A stretch of DNA of 64,000 nucleotides from Anas platyrhynchos. Its lineage: Eukaryota; Chordata; Aves; Anseriformes; Anatidae. The stretch lies in NCBI RefSeq assembly GCF_047663525.1, contig NC_092587.1, positions 38,741,001-38,805,000 on the forward strand. Direction: 5' to 3'. Below are positions 53,336 through 63,032 of this stretch, piece by piece. Position 1 is the stretch's first letter; each line of letters begins with the position of its first letter. The notes beneath the pieces are model-generated. The model did not search any database. It had not been told where the DNA came from and was given only the letters and a program-made list of their open reading frames with translations. The translations under genes were made by a program, and so were the position numbers.

Positions 53336-54213
53336 GAGTTTTTGAAGTATGCAAGCAAAATAAGGAGAGCGGGGATGTTTTCAGACATTGATCTAGATCC
53401 CCGCTGTGTAGATTAATTCTGCGTTTTTGCAATTCCCAGATGCACAAGTCAGGGGGTGGGGGAGCGGGTGGAAGAAGTGGGCTCAGATTCAGTAAATCAC
53501 TTTTCAGCAATTCACTTTCCCAGACTGGGGTTCACTCCTAGGACTTCTAAAGCCACGTGTCGGTGCATTCCCCCAGGCATTCTTAAATCCTCCCAGCCGA
53601 GAAGTGGGGTTCAGAACGGGCTGGAGGTGAGAAGCCCGTCCTGGGGCCGCAGAGTAAAGACGTGGGGATGCCTGCAAGTCCCAGCAAGCACTTAGGGACT
53701 GATTTTTCTCGGCATATTAATCCTATCGATTTGAGCGGAGTATTTAACCTTTTATTTTCGGCTCCATCCCCGCGTTAGCATGACAGCACTATTGTCGTCC
53801 AAACGTGTAGTCGGAGGCTCTTTATTAAGTCCTTATGAATCTGACACAGTGCCAGCCTCCGATATCCACGCGGGGAGCACAGCCCCGGGAAACCCCACGG
53901 CTCGGAGGGGCTGCAGCCGGCCGGCCCGTCCCCCAGCCCCCGTCCCTAGCCCACCTCCGGGCCCCCCCCCCCTCCTCCCCCCGCAGCCTCGGCGACCTCT
54001 CCGGGTGCCAAAGCGGAGAAAAGCCTCCTCTGTCCCCGTGTCTCCCCGGTCCCGGTGTCGCCCCCGTCCCGATGTCGCCCCCGCCTCCCGCCCCCGCCCG
54101 CTCCCCCGGGGCGCCGCCGTCACCGCCGGCAGCCGCTGAAGGCGAGGGGCGGCGGGGCTTGCCCGCCTCTCCCCCCTTCCCATCCCTTCCCTTCCCTCGC
54201 CTCTCCCCGGTGC

Positions 54214-54223
54214 CTATATATAG
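54214..54223 (+). promoter_or_regulatory. TATA-like box upstream of TRHDE
   Basis: The palindromic stretch ctatatatag lies in otherwise GC-rich DNA, about 775 bases before the proposed start codon. It is the only AT-rich word in its surroundings, which makes it a plausible core promoter element with initiation near 54240-54250. CpG-island genes often lack TATA boxes, so its use is not certain. Confidence 0.5.
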
Positions 54224-54481
54224 CTGCCTCTGCCCGAGCCAGCCGGGAGAGCGCTCTGTACCTGCAGGAGACAGAAAAGCCAAAATAAGAGCGGAGCGCC
54301 GAGGAGTGACTCTCCGGAGCCAGCCCCGCCAGGAGGAGGAGGAAGAGCAGGAGGAGGAGGACGGGGACAGGGACGGGCTCGGCGCCGCTGTCCGGTGCCG
54401 GGCGAGCCCCGCGGGGGCGACCCTCGCCCCCTCGCCCCCTGCCCGCCTCCCGGGGGCCCTGCGCGGCGGCGCGGGGCTCGC

Positions 54482-54589
54482 ATGGCTCGGGCGCTGCCGG
54501 GGCCCGGCGCGGAGCCCGACCCCGGCCCCGGCGGCTCGGGGGGGCGCGGGGGGAGGAGAGCTCCCTGCGGGCGGCGGCGGCGGCGCTAG
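54482..54589 (+). promoter_or_regulatory. Upstream ORF 1 in TRHDE leader (35 codons)
   Basis: ATG at 54482 (followed by G, but C at -3) opens a short frame rich in Gly, Pro, Ala and Arg, ending at a TAG at 54587-54589. It lies wholly within the predicted leader and ends before the main start codon. If translated, it would reduce ribosome flow to TRHDE; the peptide itself shows no recognisable domain. Confidence 0.35.
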
Positions 54590-54645
54590 CGGGGGGGCCG
54601 GGGCGGCTGAGCCCTCCCCCTGGGCGCCGGGGTGCGCTCCCCGGC

Positions 54646-54654
54646 ATGTGCTGA
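54646..54654 (+). promoter_or_regulatory. Minimal upstream ORF 2 (Met-Cys-stop)
   Basis: ATG TGC TGA in the predicted leader, a two-codon upstream frame. Such minimal uORFs can stall or recycle ribosomes in known genes; here this is only a positional observation. Confidence 0.3.
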
Positions 54655-54814
54655 AGTGCCCCGCAGAAGCCGCACAAGTTGCAGGAGCGGCTCCGGCGGC
54701 CGGACGGCGGCGAGAGCCCGCGGCCGCCCCCTACCCCGCTGCCGACCCCGTCCCGTCCCCCCCGCATCCCCGTCCGGGGGTCATTTCCCGGCGGGGCTGC
54801 CGGCGGCGAGGGTG

Positions 54815-54847
54815 ATGCGGCTCCTCGGGGAGGGGGTGAGGGAGTGA
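54815..54847 (+). promoter_or_regulatory. Upstream ORF 3 (MRLLGEGVRE)
   Basis: ATG at 54815 begins a ten-codon frame ending at TGA 54845-54847, about 150 bases before the proposed TRHDE ATG. It has G at -3 (gtgATGc) but C at +4. No domain is expected in a peptide this short. Confidence 0.35.
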
Positions 54848-54936
54848 GCGAGAGGCGGTGCGCACCCCCCCCCTCCGGGCCGAGAACCCCCCCCTCCCGC
54901 CCCGGGCCGAGGAGCCCCCCCACCTCGGAGCCTCCC

Positions 54937-54999
54937 ATGCCTTCGGGGCCCCCTCGGGGGGCGGCGGCCCCGCGGGAGGCGGGGGCGGCGCTGCCGTGA
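54937..54999 (+). promoter_or_regulatory. Upstream ORF 4, stop codon overlapping the TRHDE start (TGATG)
   Basis: ATG at 54937 (C at -3) opens a 20-codon frame rich in Ala, Pro and Gly that ends with TGA at 54997-54999. The A of this stop is the first base of the proposed TRHDE ATG. This arrangement could allow termination-coupled reinitiation or could limit main-frame translation. Function is inferred from the geometry only. Confidence 0.4.
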
Positions 55000-55840
55000 T
55001 GGCCCTGGAGGAGAAGCGGGAGAAGCGGCCGCCCGTCACCCCCATGATGATCGAGGAGGAGGCCGCCCTGCGGAACGGCAGCCGGGGGCTGCCGCCGGGC
55101 CCCTGGGCCGAGGCTGCGGGGCCGAGACCCCGCACGACGGAGCGGCACATCGCCGTGCACAAGCGCCTGGTGCTGGGCTTCGCCGTCTCCATCCTGGCGC
55201 TGCTGGCCGTGACCATGGTGGCCGTGCTGCTCAGCGTCCGCTTCGAGGAGTGCGGCGCCGCCGCCGACGGCCCGCCGCGGGTCGGCGGCAACGGGAGCCT
55301 GGCCGGGGGGGCCCGCCCGCCGCCCCGAGCCGGGCAGCCCCCCGGCCGGCCCGAGCCCGAGGAGCAGGCGCGGGGCGGGGAGGCGACGGCGGCGGCGGCG
55401 GAGGAGGAGGAGGAGGAGGAGGAAGAGGAGGAGGAGGAGTGGCAGCGGCGGCGGCTGCTGCCTCCCTGGGCCCGGCCGCGGCTGCCGCGGCACCTGCGGC
55501 CGCTGCACTACAACCTGATGCTGAGCGCCTTCATGGAGAACTTCACCTTCTGCGGGGAGGTGAACGTGCAGCTGGAGGTGCGCAACGCCAGCCGCTACAT
55601 CGTGCTGCACGCCCACCGCATGCACATCGAGGCGGTCCGCGTGGCCGAGGACAAGCTGGCCGGCGCCGTGCGGGTGGCCCGCTCCTTCCTCTACCCCCAG
55701 ACCCAGGTCCTCGTCGTCGTCCTCAACCGCAGCCTGGAGGTGCAGCGGAGTTACAACCTCAAGATCATCTACAACGCCCTCATCGAGAACGAGCTGCTCG
55801 GTTTCTTCCGCAGCTCCTACGTCCTGCACGGCGAGAGGAG
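54999..55840 (+). CDS. TRHDE: TRHDE exon 1 coding part (TRH-degrading ectoenzyme, M1 metallopeptidase), N-terminal 281 codons
   Basis: Encodes the N-terminus of the type II membrane ectopeptidase that removes pyroglutamate from thyrotropin-releasing hormone at the cell surface. Seen: a cytoplasmic tail with the block RPRTTERHIAVHKRLVL, which I recognise from mammalian TRHDE; one hydrophobic anchor at about residues 57-80; Cys85; a Gly/Pro-rich stalk with 13 consecutive Glu (residues 135-147); then ectodomain sequence including LRPLHYNLMLSAFMENFTF and YNLKIIYNALIENELLGFFRSSYVLHGER. N-glycosylation sequons occur at residues 98, 181, 196 and 243. The exon ends at 55840 before gtgagg; two bases of the last Arg codon are completed by exon 2. 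I chose ATG 54999 because it is the first in-frame ATG after the TGA at 54837-54839 and has G at -3 and +4. The ATG at 55047 aligns better with the mammalian start as I remember it. Identity is confident; the start is not. Confidence 0.95.
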
Positions 55841-58800
55841 GTGAGGGGGGACCGGAGGGGGGCGTGAGGAACTTGGGCCGGCGCTAGGACCCGGCGGCTG
55901 CTGGGGGCGGTGGGTGGCTGAGCGCCCCTCTCAGTGCTCTTTACTTCAATACTTACAGAAACAAGGCGGTGGGGTGGGATTTCGCATGCCACGGACCGAT
56001 TGGATCCGCTTGGTGCAGCTGAGCCGCTGTAGGTTTGCAGGCAGTGGCGGAGCAAAGCCGGGCAGTGCCACCTGGTGCAGGTGGCACCGGGCACGGTCCT
56101 GAGCCGTGTCCGAGGGTGCTGAGGCAGCGGGGTCACCTCCTGAGCTCTTGTCACGGCGGGCAGGTCACTGGGGAAGCCCCCGTTAAGGCAGGCAGGCAGA
56201 CAGCCTTTATATAAAAGGAAAAAAAAAGTTTTCTAACTGCTGTCAAACTTTGTGAAACAAAGGATGGGATGGGTTCTTGATCGTCGTGTCAGCGTTTGTT
56301 CTTTTAGATTTAGTTTCTTTTTATAATCTGTCCTTTCCTGAAACATCCGTGCAGTGACAGGTTCTCTCCCAGTTCTGTACTTCCTGCAAAGTTAAGAATT
56401 TATGCTTGGAAGAATAGGGAAAAAAAAAAAAAAAGTAAGTCAGGCAGAAAAAGCAAGCTCCCCAGCTCAAATCTACAGCCCTTGGATTAAAACATGCCTT
56501 TGTCACTGTGATTATTGACAGTTTTAAACACTCTGATGGGGGATTTGAGAACGAGATTGGAGTTATTTGTGTGATGTGTCACTGCAGTGAAATGAAATGA
56601 AAAATTGGTGAAGTATGGCTGTGGGAGAAAGTGCAGACAAAATACCTTTTGTCACTGAGGAGTTAGTGAGTGGGTAATCAGAAGTTTTAACAGACCCGTA
56701 TGGAAACAGGCAAATCGGAAAACAAGACTGGTAACAGCAGGGGGTATAATTCACTTTCCAAAACCAAGAAGTTATCTAACTGTTAGCATTCCTGAGCATC
56801 TTAACTTTATGTGGAAGTAGTTGAACTGCCAAGTTGCTGCTGCAGTGACATTTCCCCAAAGTTACCGCACTGTACTTCCATGCCAATGCTCCAGTTACGA
56901 TTTAAAAAAAAAAAAAAAAAGTTTTTTTTTTAGAGTCATCAAGAGAGTTTAAGGCACAAGGGTGGAAGGCAACAGTCGAACGTGCTTCCCAGTGGTTCTT
57001 GTGTAACTTTTCAGGTATAAATAATTTTGTCCTTAATACACTCGAATAAAGTCATATTGGGCAAGATCCTTACCTTATGTAAGGCGGCATTGTTATCCTG
57101 AAATCTCTGGCAGTTTTTCCTTACAGCAGCTCACACTTCTTTCAGTAAAATGCTGTTTATAAAACTGTAATCAGTTCATGGTTACAGTTTCAGGTGTTTA
57201 ATAGAAATACCGTTTTTCTTTTTGAACTGTCACAGGCTTAATAACAATGACTCACTGTGATATAAAATAAATAATACACATTCTAAACCATGAAACTTCT
57301 TTGTTCACAGTGTGCTCTTGCAGTGCAGCAATTTGCATTTTGATTAATAACCCATTTTTTATGTAATGCATATAACCATTTGTAGCCCTTAAATGTGGAG
57401 AGTTTCTGCTGTGATAGACAGAAAGACTCCTCTCATGCCCTCAGGGACCCTGATATTCCAGCAGAACTTTAGCTTTTTGACATCTTCATATTCGATTAAA
57501 ATACAACAATATTGTTGGAGTAGTGGTTGCTGTGAAAGGGTCTTAAACTTTGTTTTCAACTTTTCTTGTACATGAGGAGTAAATAACTGGTTAACTGTGA
57601 GCCTTCACAATCATAGTAATGCCTTCACTTTATAATTTTTTTTGGTGAAATTAGTTCATTTACTGTGCTATTCATAGGTGAAACTCTTAATTTAGCCTTA
57701 GATGTTCATAGTAGTATCTATTTTCTTACTGAAAACTTTAGTACTCTAATTGAAAAGTGAAACACAAGTGATGAGCTACAAACTTATTTTGCATTATGTG
57801 CCAGAATTACTATTACTGAATCAACAAACATTTAATACAGATACTGTAGCGTACCATAATAATATGCACACATAATTTAAATGAATATCAAACTTTGACA
57901 TAAATGAAAAAGAAAGAAAAACTTACATCATTCAGACAAAACAAACAGACATATTCTTCCATCTTATAACAACTAAGATGTCAAAATAGATAGGTTGTTG
58001 AGGAAACACACGTCTTCCTTTAATAGATGAGGTAGAATTAAAATACCTGCAAATTACTGCCGTGGGTATGCTGAGAAGAGAGACTGCAAGGCTGTCATTC
58101 CCAGAGGTACAACTTTTTATGGTGATATTTTGGGGAATTGGAGATAAAAATGTCAGTGCCCAGAGAAGTATGTAGAGACCTGAATGAATTACTCAACCTG
58201 CTCTTCACTTGCAGTGTGGTATAGTTTTGCTTGGTTTTCCTCCTAATGCAGAGAGAAATAGATAAGCACCGACTATTTTATTTTAGACACGCATGACAGC
58301 TTAGTCTTTGCGAAGCAGTTTTTAACTTTCTGCTTGTTTTACTTTATGGCACAACAAGCAAATCAATATTTGATAGTAATGCACATGTTATAAATATCAC
58401 AGTTATTGGTAGCTGGTGTATTTTTAGTATGAAATATTGACTGCCCGATGTTTGCCCAGTTACGTCTATCTGGATATATGCATCTATCTGTGTGAAGACA
58501 GAAGTTGCAGAGTTTACCAGGTTTTATTACTGTGGTGTAGAGATTATATCAATGGCCTAACTCATAACAAAACTACTGATACAGTCTCCAAAAAGTGGAA
58601 GAAAAATACTCCTTTTTTTTGGGAGTATCTGTATTTATACAGTAGTCCCAAAGTATGCATTTACATGTTTGTCTGAGCTCATTAAAATTGTTAATTGCAG
58701 AGGAAAGTTCATCATTCTTGCTTTATTAATAACAGGCAGGTACAGTTTTCCATGCTCACTTGAAGCTACTGTTGACTCCTAGCTGCTCAGAGTGTGCCTA

Positions 58801-60695
58801 GAATGCAGAATCAGGTCCACTTGAAATACTTTGCATATAAATTAAGTTGCTTTGCTTCATTTAATTGGCTGATTTGGCTTTGTTGCACTAGTGTAAATCC
58901 ACTGATAATAATGGATTTTTTTTTTTTTTTTTGATTAACACTGGAATACCTGGCATCAACTTTTTACCATATATTTAGCAACCTTATGCAGAATTATGAT
59001 TTGTCTCATTAAAAAATGTGGGTTAGTTAAAAGAATACGACATGCTGAATTCCTTCAGTAGTTACTAACCAAGTAAGGCTTTTTGTTTTAGACAAAAGAC
59101 CAATGGTAAAACCTTCAATGGTGGAAAAAAAAAAATTATGCTTGAAAAAGAAAATTAGCCCTCTGAAAGAGGTGATCATTTCACCAAGAAATGATCTGGT
59201 TCTATCAGGCATAGATGTGCTATAGCGAGATAAGAGCAACATTTCAAGACATTTATTTCTTCATTGTTTTTATAAAAGAATGTTACTAAATATTTATTAA
59301 ACCCAAGAAGTTTTAGGAAAAAAATAGATATTTTGTTTTCCTTAAAAGTTGCCTATTGTTTTTTCTCCCTCAGTGTTTGGGAGTATTGTAATGGAGATTA
59401 ATGCCTATGGACTAATTAATAATAGGTCCCACCATTTTCATTTTATCAAACATATCCACCTGTCCTCTTCCTCCAGAGGAATAACAGATGATTAATCAAC
59501 CTCTAAAATTCTGACAAATGTTTACCAGGTATCTAAAATTGCATGGTTATTTTTGCTGACGGAACCTTGAAAATGGAGACATGATTCAATACCTCTCAAA
59601 AAGCCTACATACTTGCGCTTACGCAGTTAGGTCATAGTCATTTTCTTGTCCTGTGTGCCTCCAGAAAATATTCCCATTGAACCCCATTGTTCTACCTTTT
59701 AAGTGTAGCTCCTTGTTTCTGCAAAGAGATCATCCCACATGGATTTTCTCTGAACGGTGTAAATTTGGAGAAAATCTCTACCCACAAATGTTCTTCTTCC
59801 ATATCTGGATTAATATATGCTTAGTTCCGAAGCAAACAGTTGCAGATTTTTTTTTTTTATTCTTTCTTTTGGTCAAACTAAAGCTTTCCCATTCTATACA
59901 ATGGTATAATAAATGCTTTTGACTTCTTTGGAGATCTTTTCATGATTTAACCCATTAACTAACAACATGTATATTTTCTTCATAAAGAAAATAACTACAC
60001 ATAACTACAAAAGAAAAGCACATCTGGAAAAAAGGTTAAACTACTTTGTGCTTTTTTTAATCATTTGTTTATATGTGTAATTTTGCAAAGGTCCCAGAAT
60101 ACTTTTCCTGGACATGCACAGTAACATTAGTGCTGTATCACAGTGTGTCTCAGACCTGCATGCAACCAGTAAAGAAGCAATCAGCAGTGGAAAACAACGA
60201 CCCTCTTGAGTATGTGATGTGGTCATAAGTTGTAATGTCCAAAGAAAGGCAAAGTGTGCTGTCAGTGTCTCGGGGCAGAGTGAGCCCCCTGAAGGCTCCT
60301 AAATTCTGGCTTTAACTGAGGACTGTGCTTACTTGTTCTGCATTGTGTGACCAATATTGGCCAAGTTTTTTTTCACACACAGAACAGAATTGCTGTGAGA
60401 ACCCAAAGTTTCATATGAGGCGGAGGATTATTCATTATTCATCAGGGTGCTGCCTGCAAATTTCCTACAAATTTGTAGGCTGTTACTTTATATTGATTGT
60501 GTTACAGTACAGGTAGTAAGAATTCATGCTAAGAAATGCTACAACGACAAAGCAGTGTTCAAACACTCTGTACTGTACTGTTGCATTTGTTGTTAAACCA
60601 CAATAGTCAAGCAATGTTGTATTTAGTGTGTCTGTGAATAGAGTGCTGGTCACAGTCGGTAACAGCTTTGTTGTTTTTTTTTGCCTCTTTTCCAG
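55841..60695 (+). other. TRHDE: TRHDE intron 1
   Basis: Intron of 4855 bases from the gtgagg donor to a pyrimidine-rich ccag acceptor. The first 300 bases stay GC-rich; the rest is AT-rich unique sequence. It contains A runs around 56418-56434 and 56903-56920 and a T run at 58916-58932. I found no CR1 tail, RNA gene or additional conserved exon. Short ORFs here do not resemble known proteins. Confidence 0.9.
56065..56087. promoter_or_regulatory. Inverted repeat with two E-boxes and CTCF-like cores in intron 1
   Basis: Perfect 8-base arms, gtgccacc and ggtggcac, flank a 7-base spacer. Each side contains an E-box (cacctg, caggtg), and the left half, read on the minus strand, gives gcaccaggtggcac, close to the CTCF core consensus. 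It lies about 225 bases after exon 1. Candidate factors are CTCF, or ZEB/Snail-type E-box proteins. This is motif resemblance only. Confidence 0.4.
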
Positions 60696-60969
60696 GTTTC
60701 TTGGTGTTACGCAGTTTTCTCCTACTCATGCCAGAAAAGCCTTTCCTTGCTTCGATGAGCCCATCTACAAGGCCACTTTCAAAATCAGCATCAGGCATCA
60801 AGCAACTTATATATCTTTGTCCAACATGCCAGTTGAAACTTCTGTTTTTGAAGAAGATGGATGGGTTACAGATCACTTTTCGCAGACCCCTCTCATGTCT
60901 ACGTATTACCTAGCCTGGGCAGTGTGCAATTTTACGTACCGGGAAACTGTCACCAAGAGTGGAGTAGTT
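60696..60969 (+). CDS. TRHDE: TRHDE exon 2 (M1 peptidase N-terminal domain)
   Basis: Internal exon of 274 bases, phase 2 at its start and phase 0 at its end. Preceded by a pyrimidine-rich tract and ccag, and followed by gtaagt. The first base completes the Arg codon left by exon 1, then the frame reads [22 protein letters not shown] and onwards to TKSGV plus one Val at the donor. [11 protein letters not shown] is the conserved block of the N-terminal beta domain in M1 aminopeptidases (related to [11 protein letters not shown] in the family). An NFT sequon lies near the end. Metal-binding and exopeptidase motifs are not in this exon; in the family they come several exons later. The sequence is very close to mammalian TRHDE as I remember it, so this is a functional exon rather than a pseudogene. 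Confidence 0.97.
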
Positions 60970-61137
60970 GTAAGTATTTATGATGTTGTACACACATTTT
61001 CTAACTTTGAAAACCCTTGCTTTTTGTAAGGGATCATGACATCAAATACTTAACCTTTTTGATTAGCATTCCTAAAATTTGGCAGTTTATTTAATGATGG
61101 TGTGTACTGCTTGTGGCCTTTTCTAAAGGTTTATCAT

Positions 61138-61503
61138 GGTTGGAAAGGGCCATTAGGGTTGGAAAAGACCTCCAGGATCATCTGATATAACCGTCCCCCT
61201 ACCACCAATGTCACCCACTAAACCATGTCCCTAAGCACCAGGTCCAACCTTTCCTTAAACGCCCCTGATGCCACCACCTCCCTGGGCAACCTGTTTCACT
61301 GCCTGACTGCTCTTTCTGAGAAGAAATTTCTCCTAATTTCCAACCTGAACTTCCCCAGGTGCCACTTGAGGCCATTCCTTCTAGTCCTATCACTAGTTAT
61401 TTGTGAGAAGAGGCCAACCCCCAGCTCCCCACAATGTCCTTCCAGGTAGTTGTAGAGAGCAATAAGGTCTCCCCTGAGCCTCCTCTTCTCCAGACTAAAA
61501 CCT
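61138..61503 (-). mobile_element. CR1 LINE 3' fragment in TRHDE intron 2
   Basis: The tail-side block agggttggaaaagacctcc is followed by the CR1 3' region (cccactaaaccatgtccc, ctgagaagaaatttctccta, aggtctcccctgagcctcct) to ctccagactaaaac. It lies antisense to TRHDE, about 170 bases after the exon 2 donor. It belongs to the same subfamily as the CR1 part of the U2 chimera at 18857-19199. Confidence 0.94.
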
Positions 61504-62980
61504 GAAATATAAAATTTTTGATTTGTTCAATACTTCTTGTAATTGATTAGCTTAGTAGGTGTGTCTGCCTCATGAAATTTTAAGCTTTCAGGTATGCCTT
61601 TTCACTTTACTTTGATTTTCTGAGGAAGTTTTCTCTTGTTTTTCCTACAGCCTTTTCAATACTAGTATTTGTTGGACTTTATTCAAAGAAAACAGTAATA
61701 CTGGAAAGGTTTCTAGTCTTCTTCCTTTAGTACTGACATGACCCTTGGTATGCTGTGTGCTAACTTGAGAGGCCAATAAAGTACTTCATATCATAGGGCA
61801 TGCTTTAGAGCAGGACTTTACATCCTATCTGCTTCCTGTGGAGCTCCAGGTTGGTGGAAGCACTGACTTTCTGGAGCTGTTGTTTCTAAATATGGCATGG
61901 TTCCAAGAAGTATGTCATGAAAAAACAAGGGGAAAAATCCTTTATTTATGTCAGTTTTGTTTTTGTTTACAAATATCAAGCACAGAACTGTATAACAAGC
62001 CAAAATATACATGAGAAATGCTGTCAGCTTAATAGAATATTTCACAGTGCTGTCATCTTGATTTTACAGGTGTACATACAGAGAAACCCTTCCTTCGTAG
62101 TTTCTGTGAATAACAAATTTGAGCTACTTTTGGAAGCACGGGGCTAGGCTGGAGTTTTAACTGTGTGCCTGAGCAAAGTGGATTTTTAAATTTGTGCTTC
62201 TGCAAATGCTCTATAAATTTGTGCTGTAGCCTGGGGGCATAAGGAAGGGCTGCAGGCCTCCTTTCCGTGGTTGATCAAGACATGAAATGTCTCCTTAATC
62301 ACTTTTAGCTAGCCTAAGCATTCAGCTGCTGTAGAAGGAGCTGATCCCACCCTCTCTGAGCCAAACATTTTCTTAGCCTTCTTGTGCCAGCACTCACCTC
62401 TGCACAGCCGTACAATATGGCTGATAACTGACCTGAAAAAAAAAAAAAGGAAGTGTGTGAATATGTTTTCAGCCAAATCAGTTCTTTGCCCCTGCTTTTT
62501 GTGTGACTTCCTGAGACCTAGTATGGATTCAGGGCTGTGCTGAAGATGAGGGAGGGTAGATTCAGACCTTTTTATTGGTAACCCTCATTTAGGTCATACT
62601 GAAGTTATGAGGAAATTTTTTTATCACTGAAACGGCAGGGTAGGACACCGGGGAGCCCTTTCATATAATGGCCAACAGACTATGACACTGTCATTTTATC
62701 CCACTGAAGGGGAGGGAGAAGCATGGCTAGGAAGTGATTCTCTGGGATGATTTACCCTAGGAATGTAAGAATGTTGGAACTGCTGAAGCCATGCTTCCAC
62801 TCCCAGTGGTCATCTGTGGTGGCTGAGCTGGTCTTGTACCTCACTGTTACCAAAGAGGAAAGGCTCCTAGCTTTTTCTGATTGGGACCTGCTATTCCTTC
62901 CCATGCAGCAGCTCTGGGGCTAGCTGAACCATTAGTTGAGCTGATTTACTGATTTCAATCATTATCTTGAAAAATGAAAG

Positions 62981-62981
<1 letters not shown>

Positions 62982-63032
<51 letters not shown>
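62982..63032. repeat. (ATT)n microsatellite in TRHDE intron 2
   Basis: Seventeen perfect ATT units in a row. Pure trinucleotide arrays of this length are normally polymorphic. Confidence 0.97.

Larger units (their letters stand above)
45206..53859. other. Upstream flank of TRHDE, no gene recognised
   Basis: Unique AT-rich DNA without a recognisable CR1 tail. It holds two CTCF-like motifs (46.9 and 47.7 kb), an A tract at 53.3 kb and many TAATTA-type words near 47.1-47.7 kb. The T-rich stretch near 50700-50800 could belong to an old LTR, but I cannot support this. Distal regulatory elements of TRHDE are plausible here. Confidence 0.6.
54245..54998 (+). other. TRHDE: Predicted TRHDE 5' untranslated leader
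   Basis: Inferred leader of about 750 bases between a start site placed about 30 bases after the TATA-like box and the proposed ATG at 54999. It is extremely GC-rich, contains a GA/GGA-rich purine block around 54330-54375, and has several ATGs that open short upstream ORFs. The start position is an inference from TATA spacing; no transcript data are available here. An alternative is dispersed initiation across the CpG island. Confidence 0.5.
53860..55900. promoter_or_regulatory. CpG island spanning TRHDE promoter and exon 1
   Basis: Composition changes abruptly from AT-rich intergenic DNA to dense CG dinucleotides and long C or G runs (for example around 53961-53982 and 54590-54600), and returns to AT-rich sequence in intron 1 after about 56170. 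It covers the upstream promoter, leader, exon 1 and the first bases of intron 1. Runs of four or more G or C at several places could form G-quadruplexes on either strand. The absence of stop codons in such DNA explains the long antisense and alternative-frame ORFs here. Confidence 0.9.

Noticed and set aside
53835..54815. 326-codon plus-strand ORF upstream of TRHDE
   Set aside because: Runs across the presumed promoter and TATA box; composition is Pro/Ala/Gly/Arg-rich with no domain. Best explained by the CpG island.
54120..55829. 569-codon minus-strand ORF across the TRHDE promoter and exon 1
   Set aside because: It is the antisense of the GC-rich island and exon 1. The translation is Leu/Pro/Gly/Arg low complexity, with Leu runs mirroring the Glu repeat. 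Stops are rare in such DNA, and the + strand frame is the conserved protein.
60464..60479. 16-base palindrome cctacaaatttgtagg upstream of exon 2
   Set aside because: An 8-base-arm palindrome is expected about once by chance in a window of this size.
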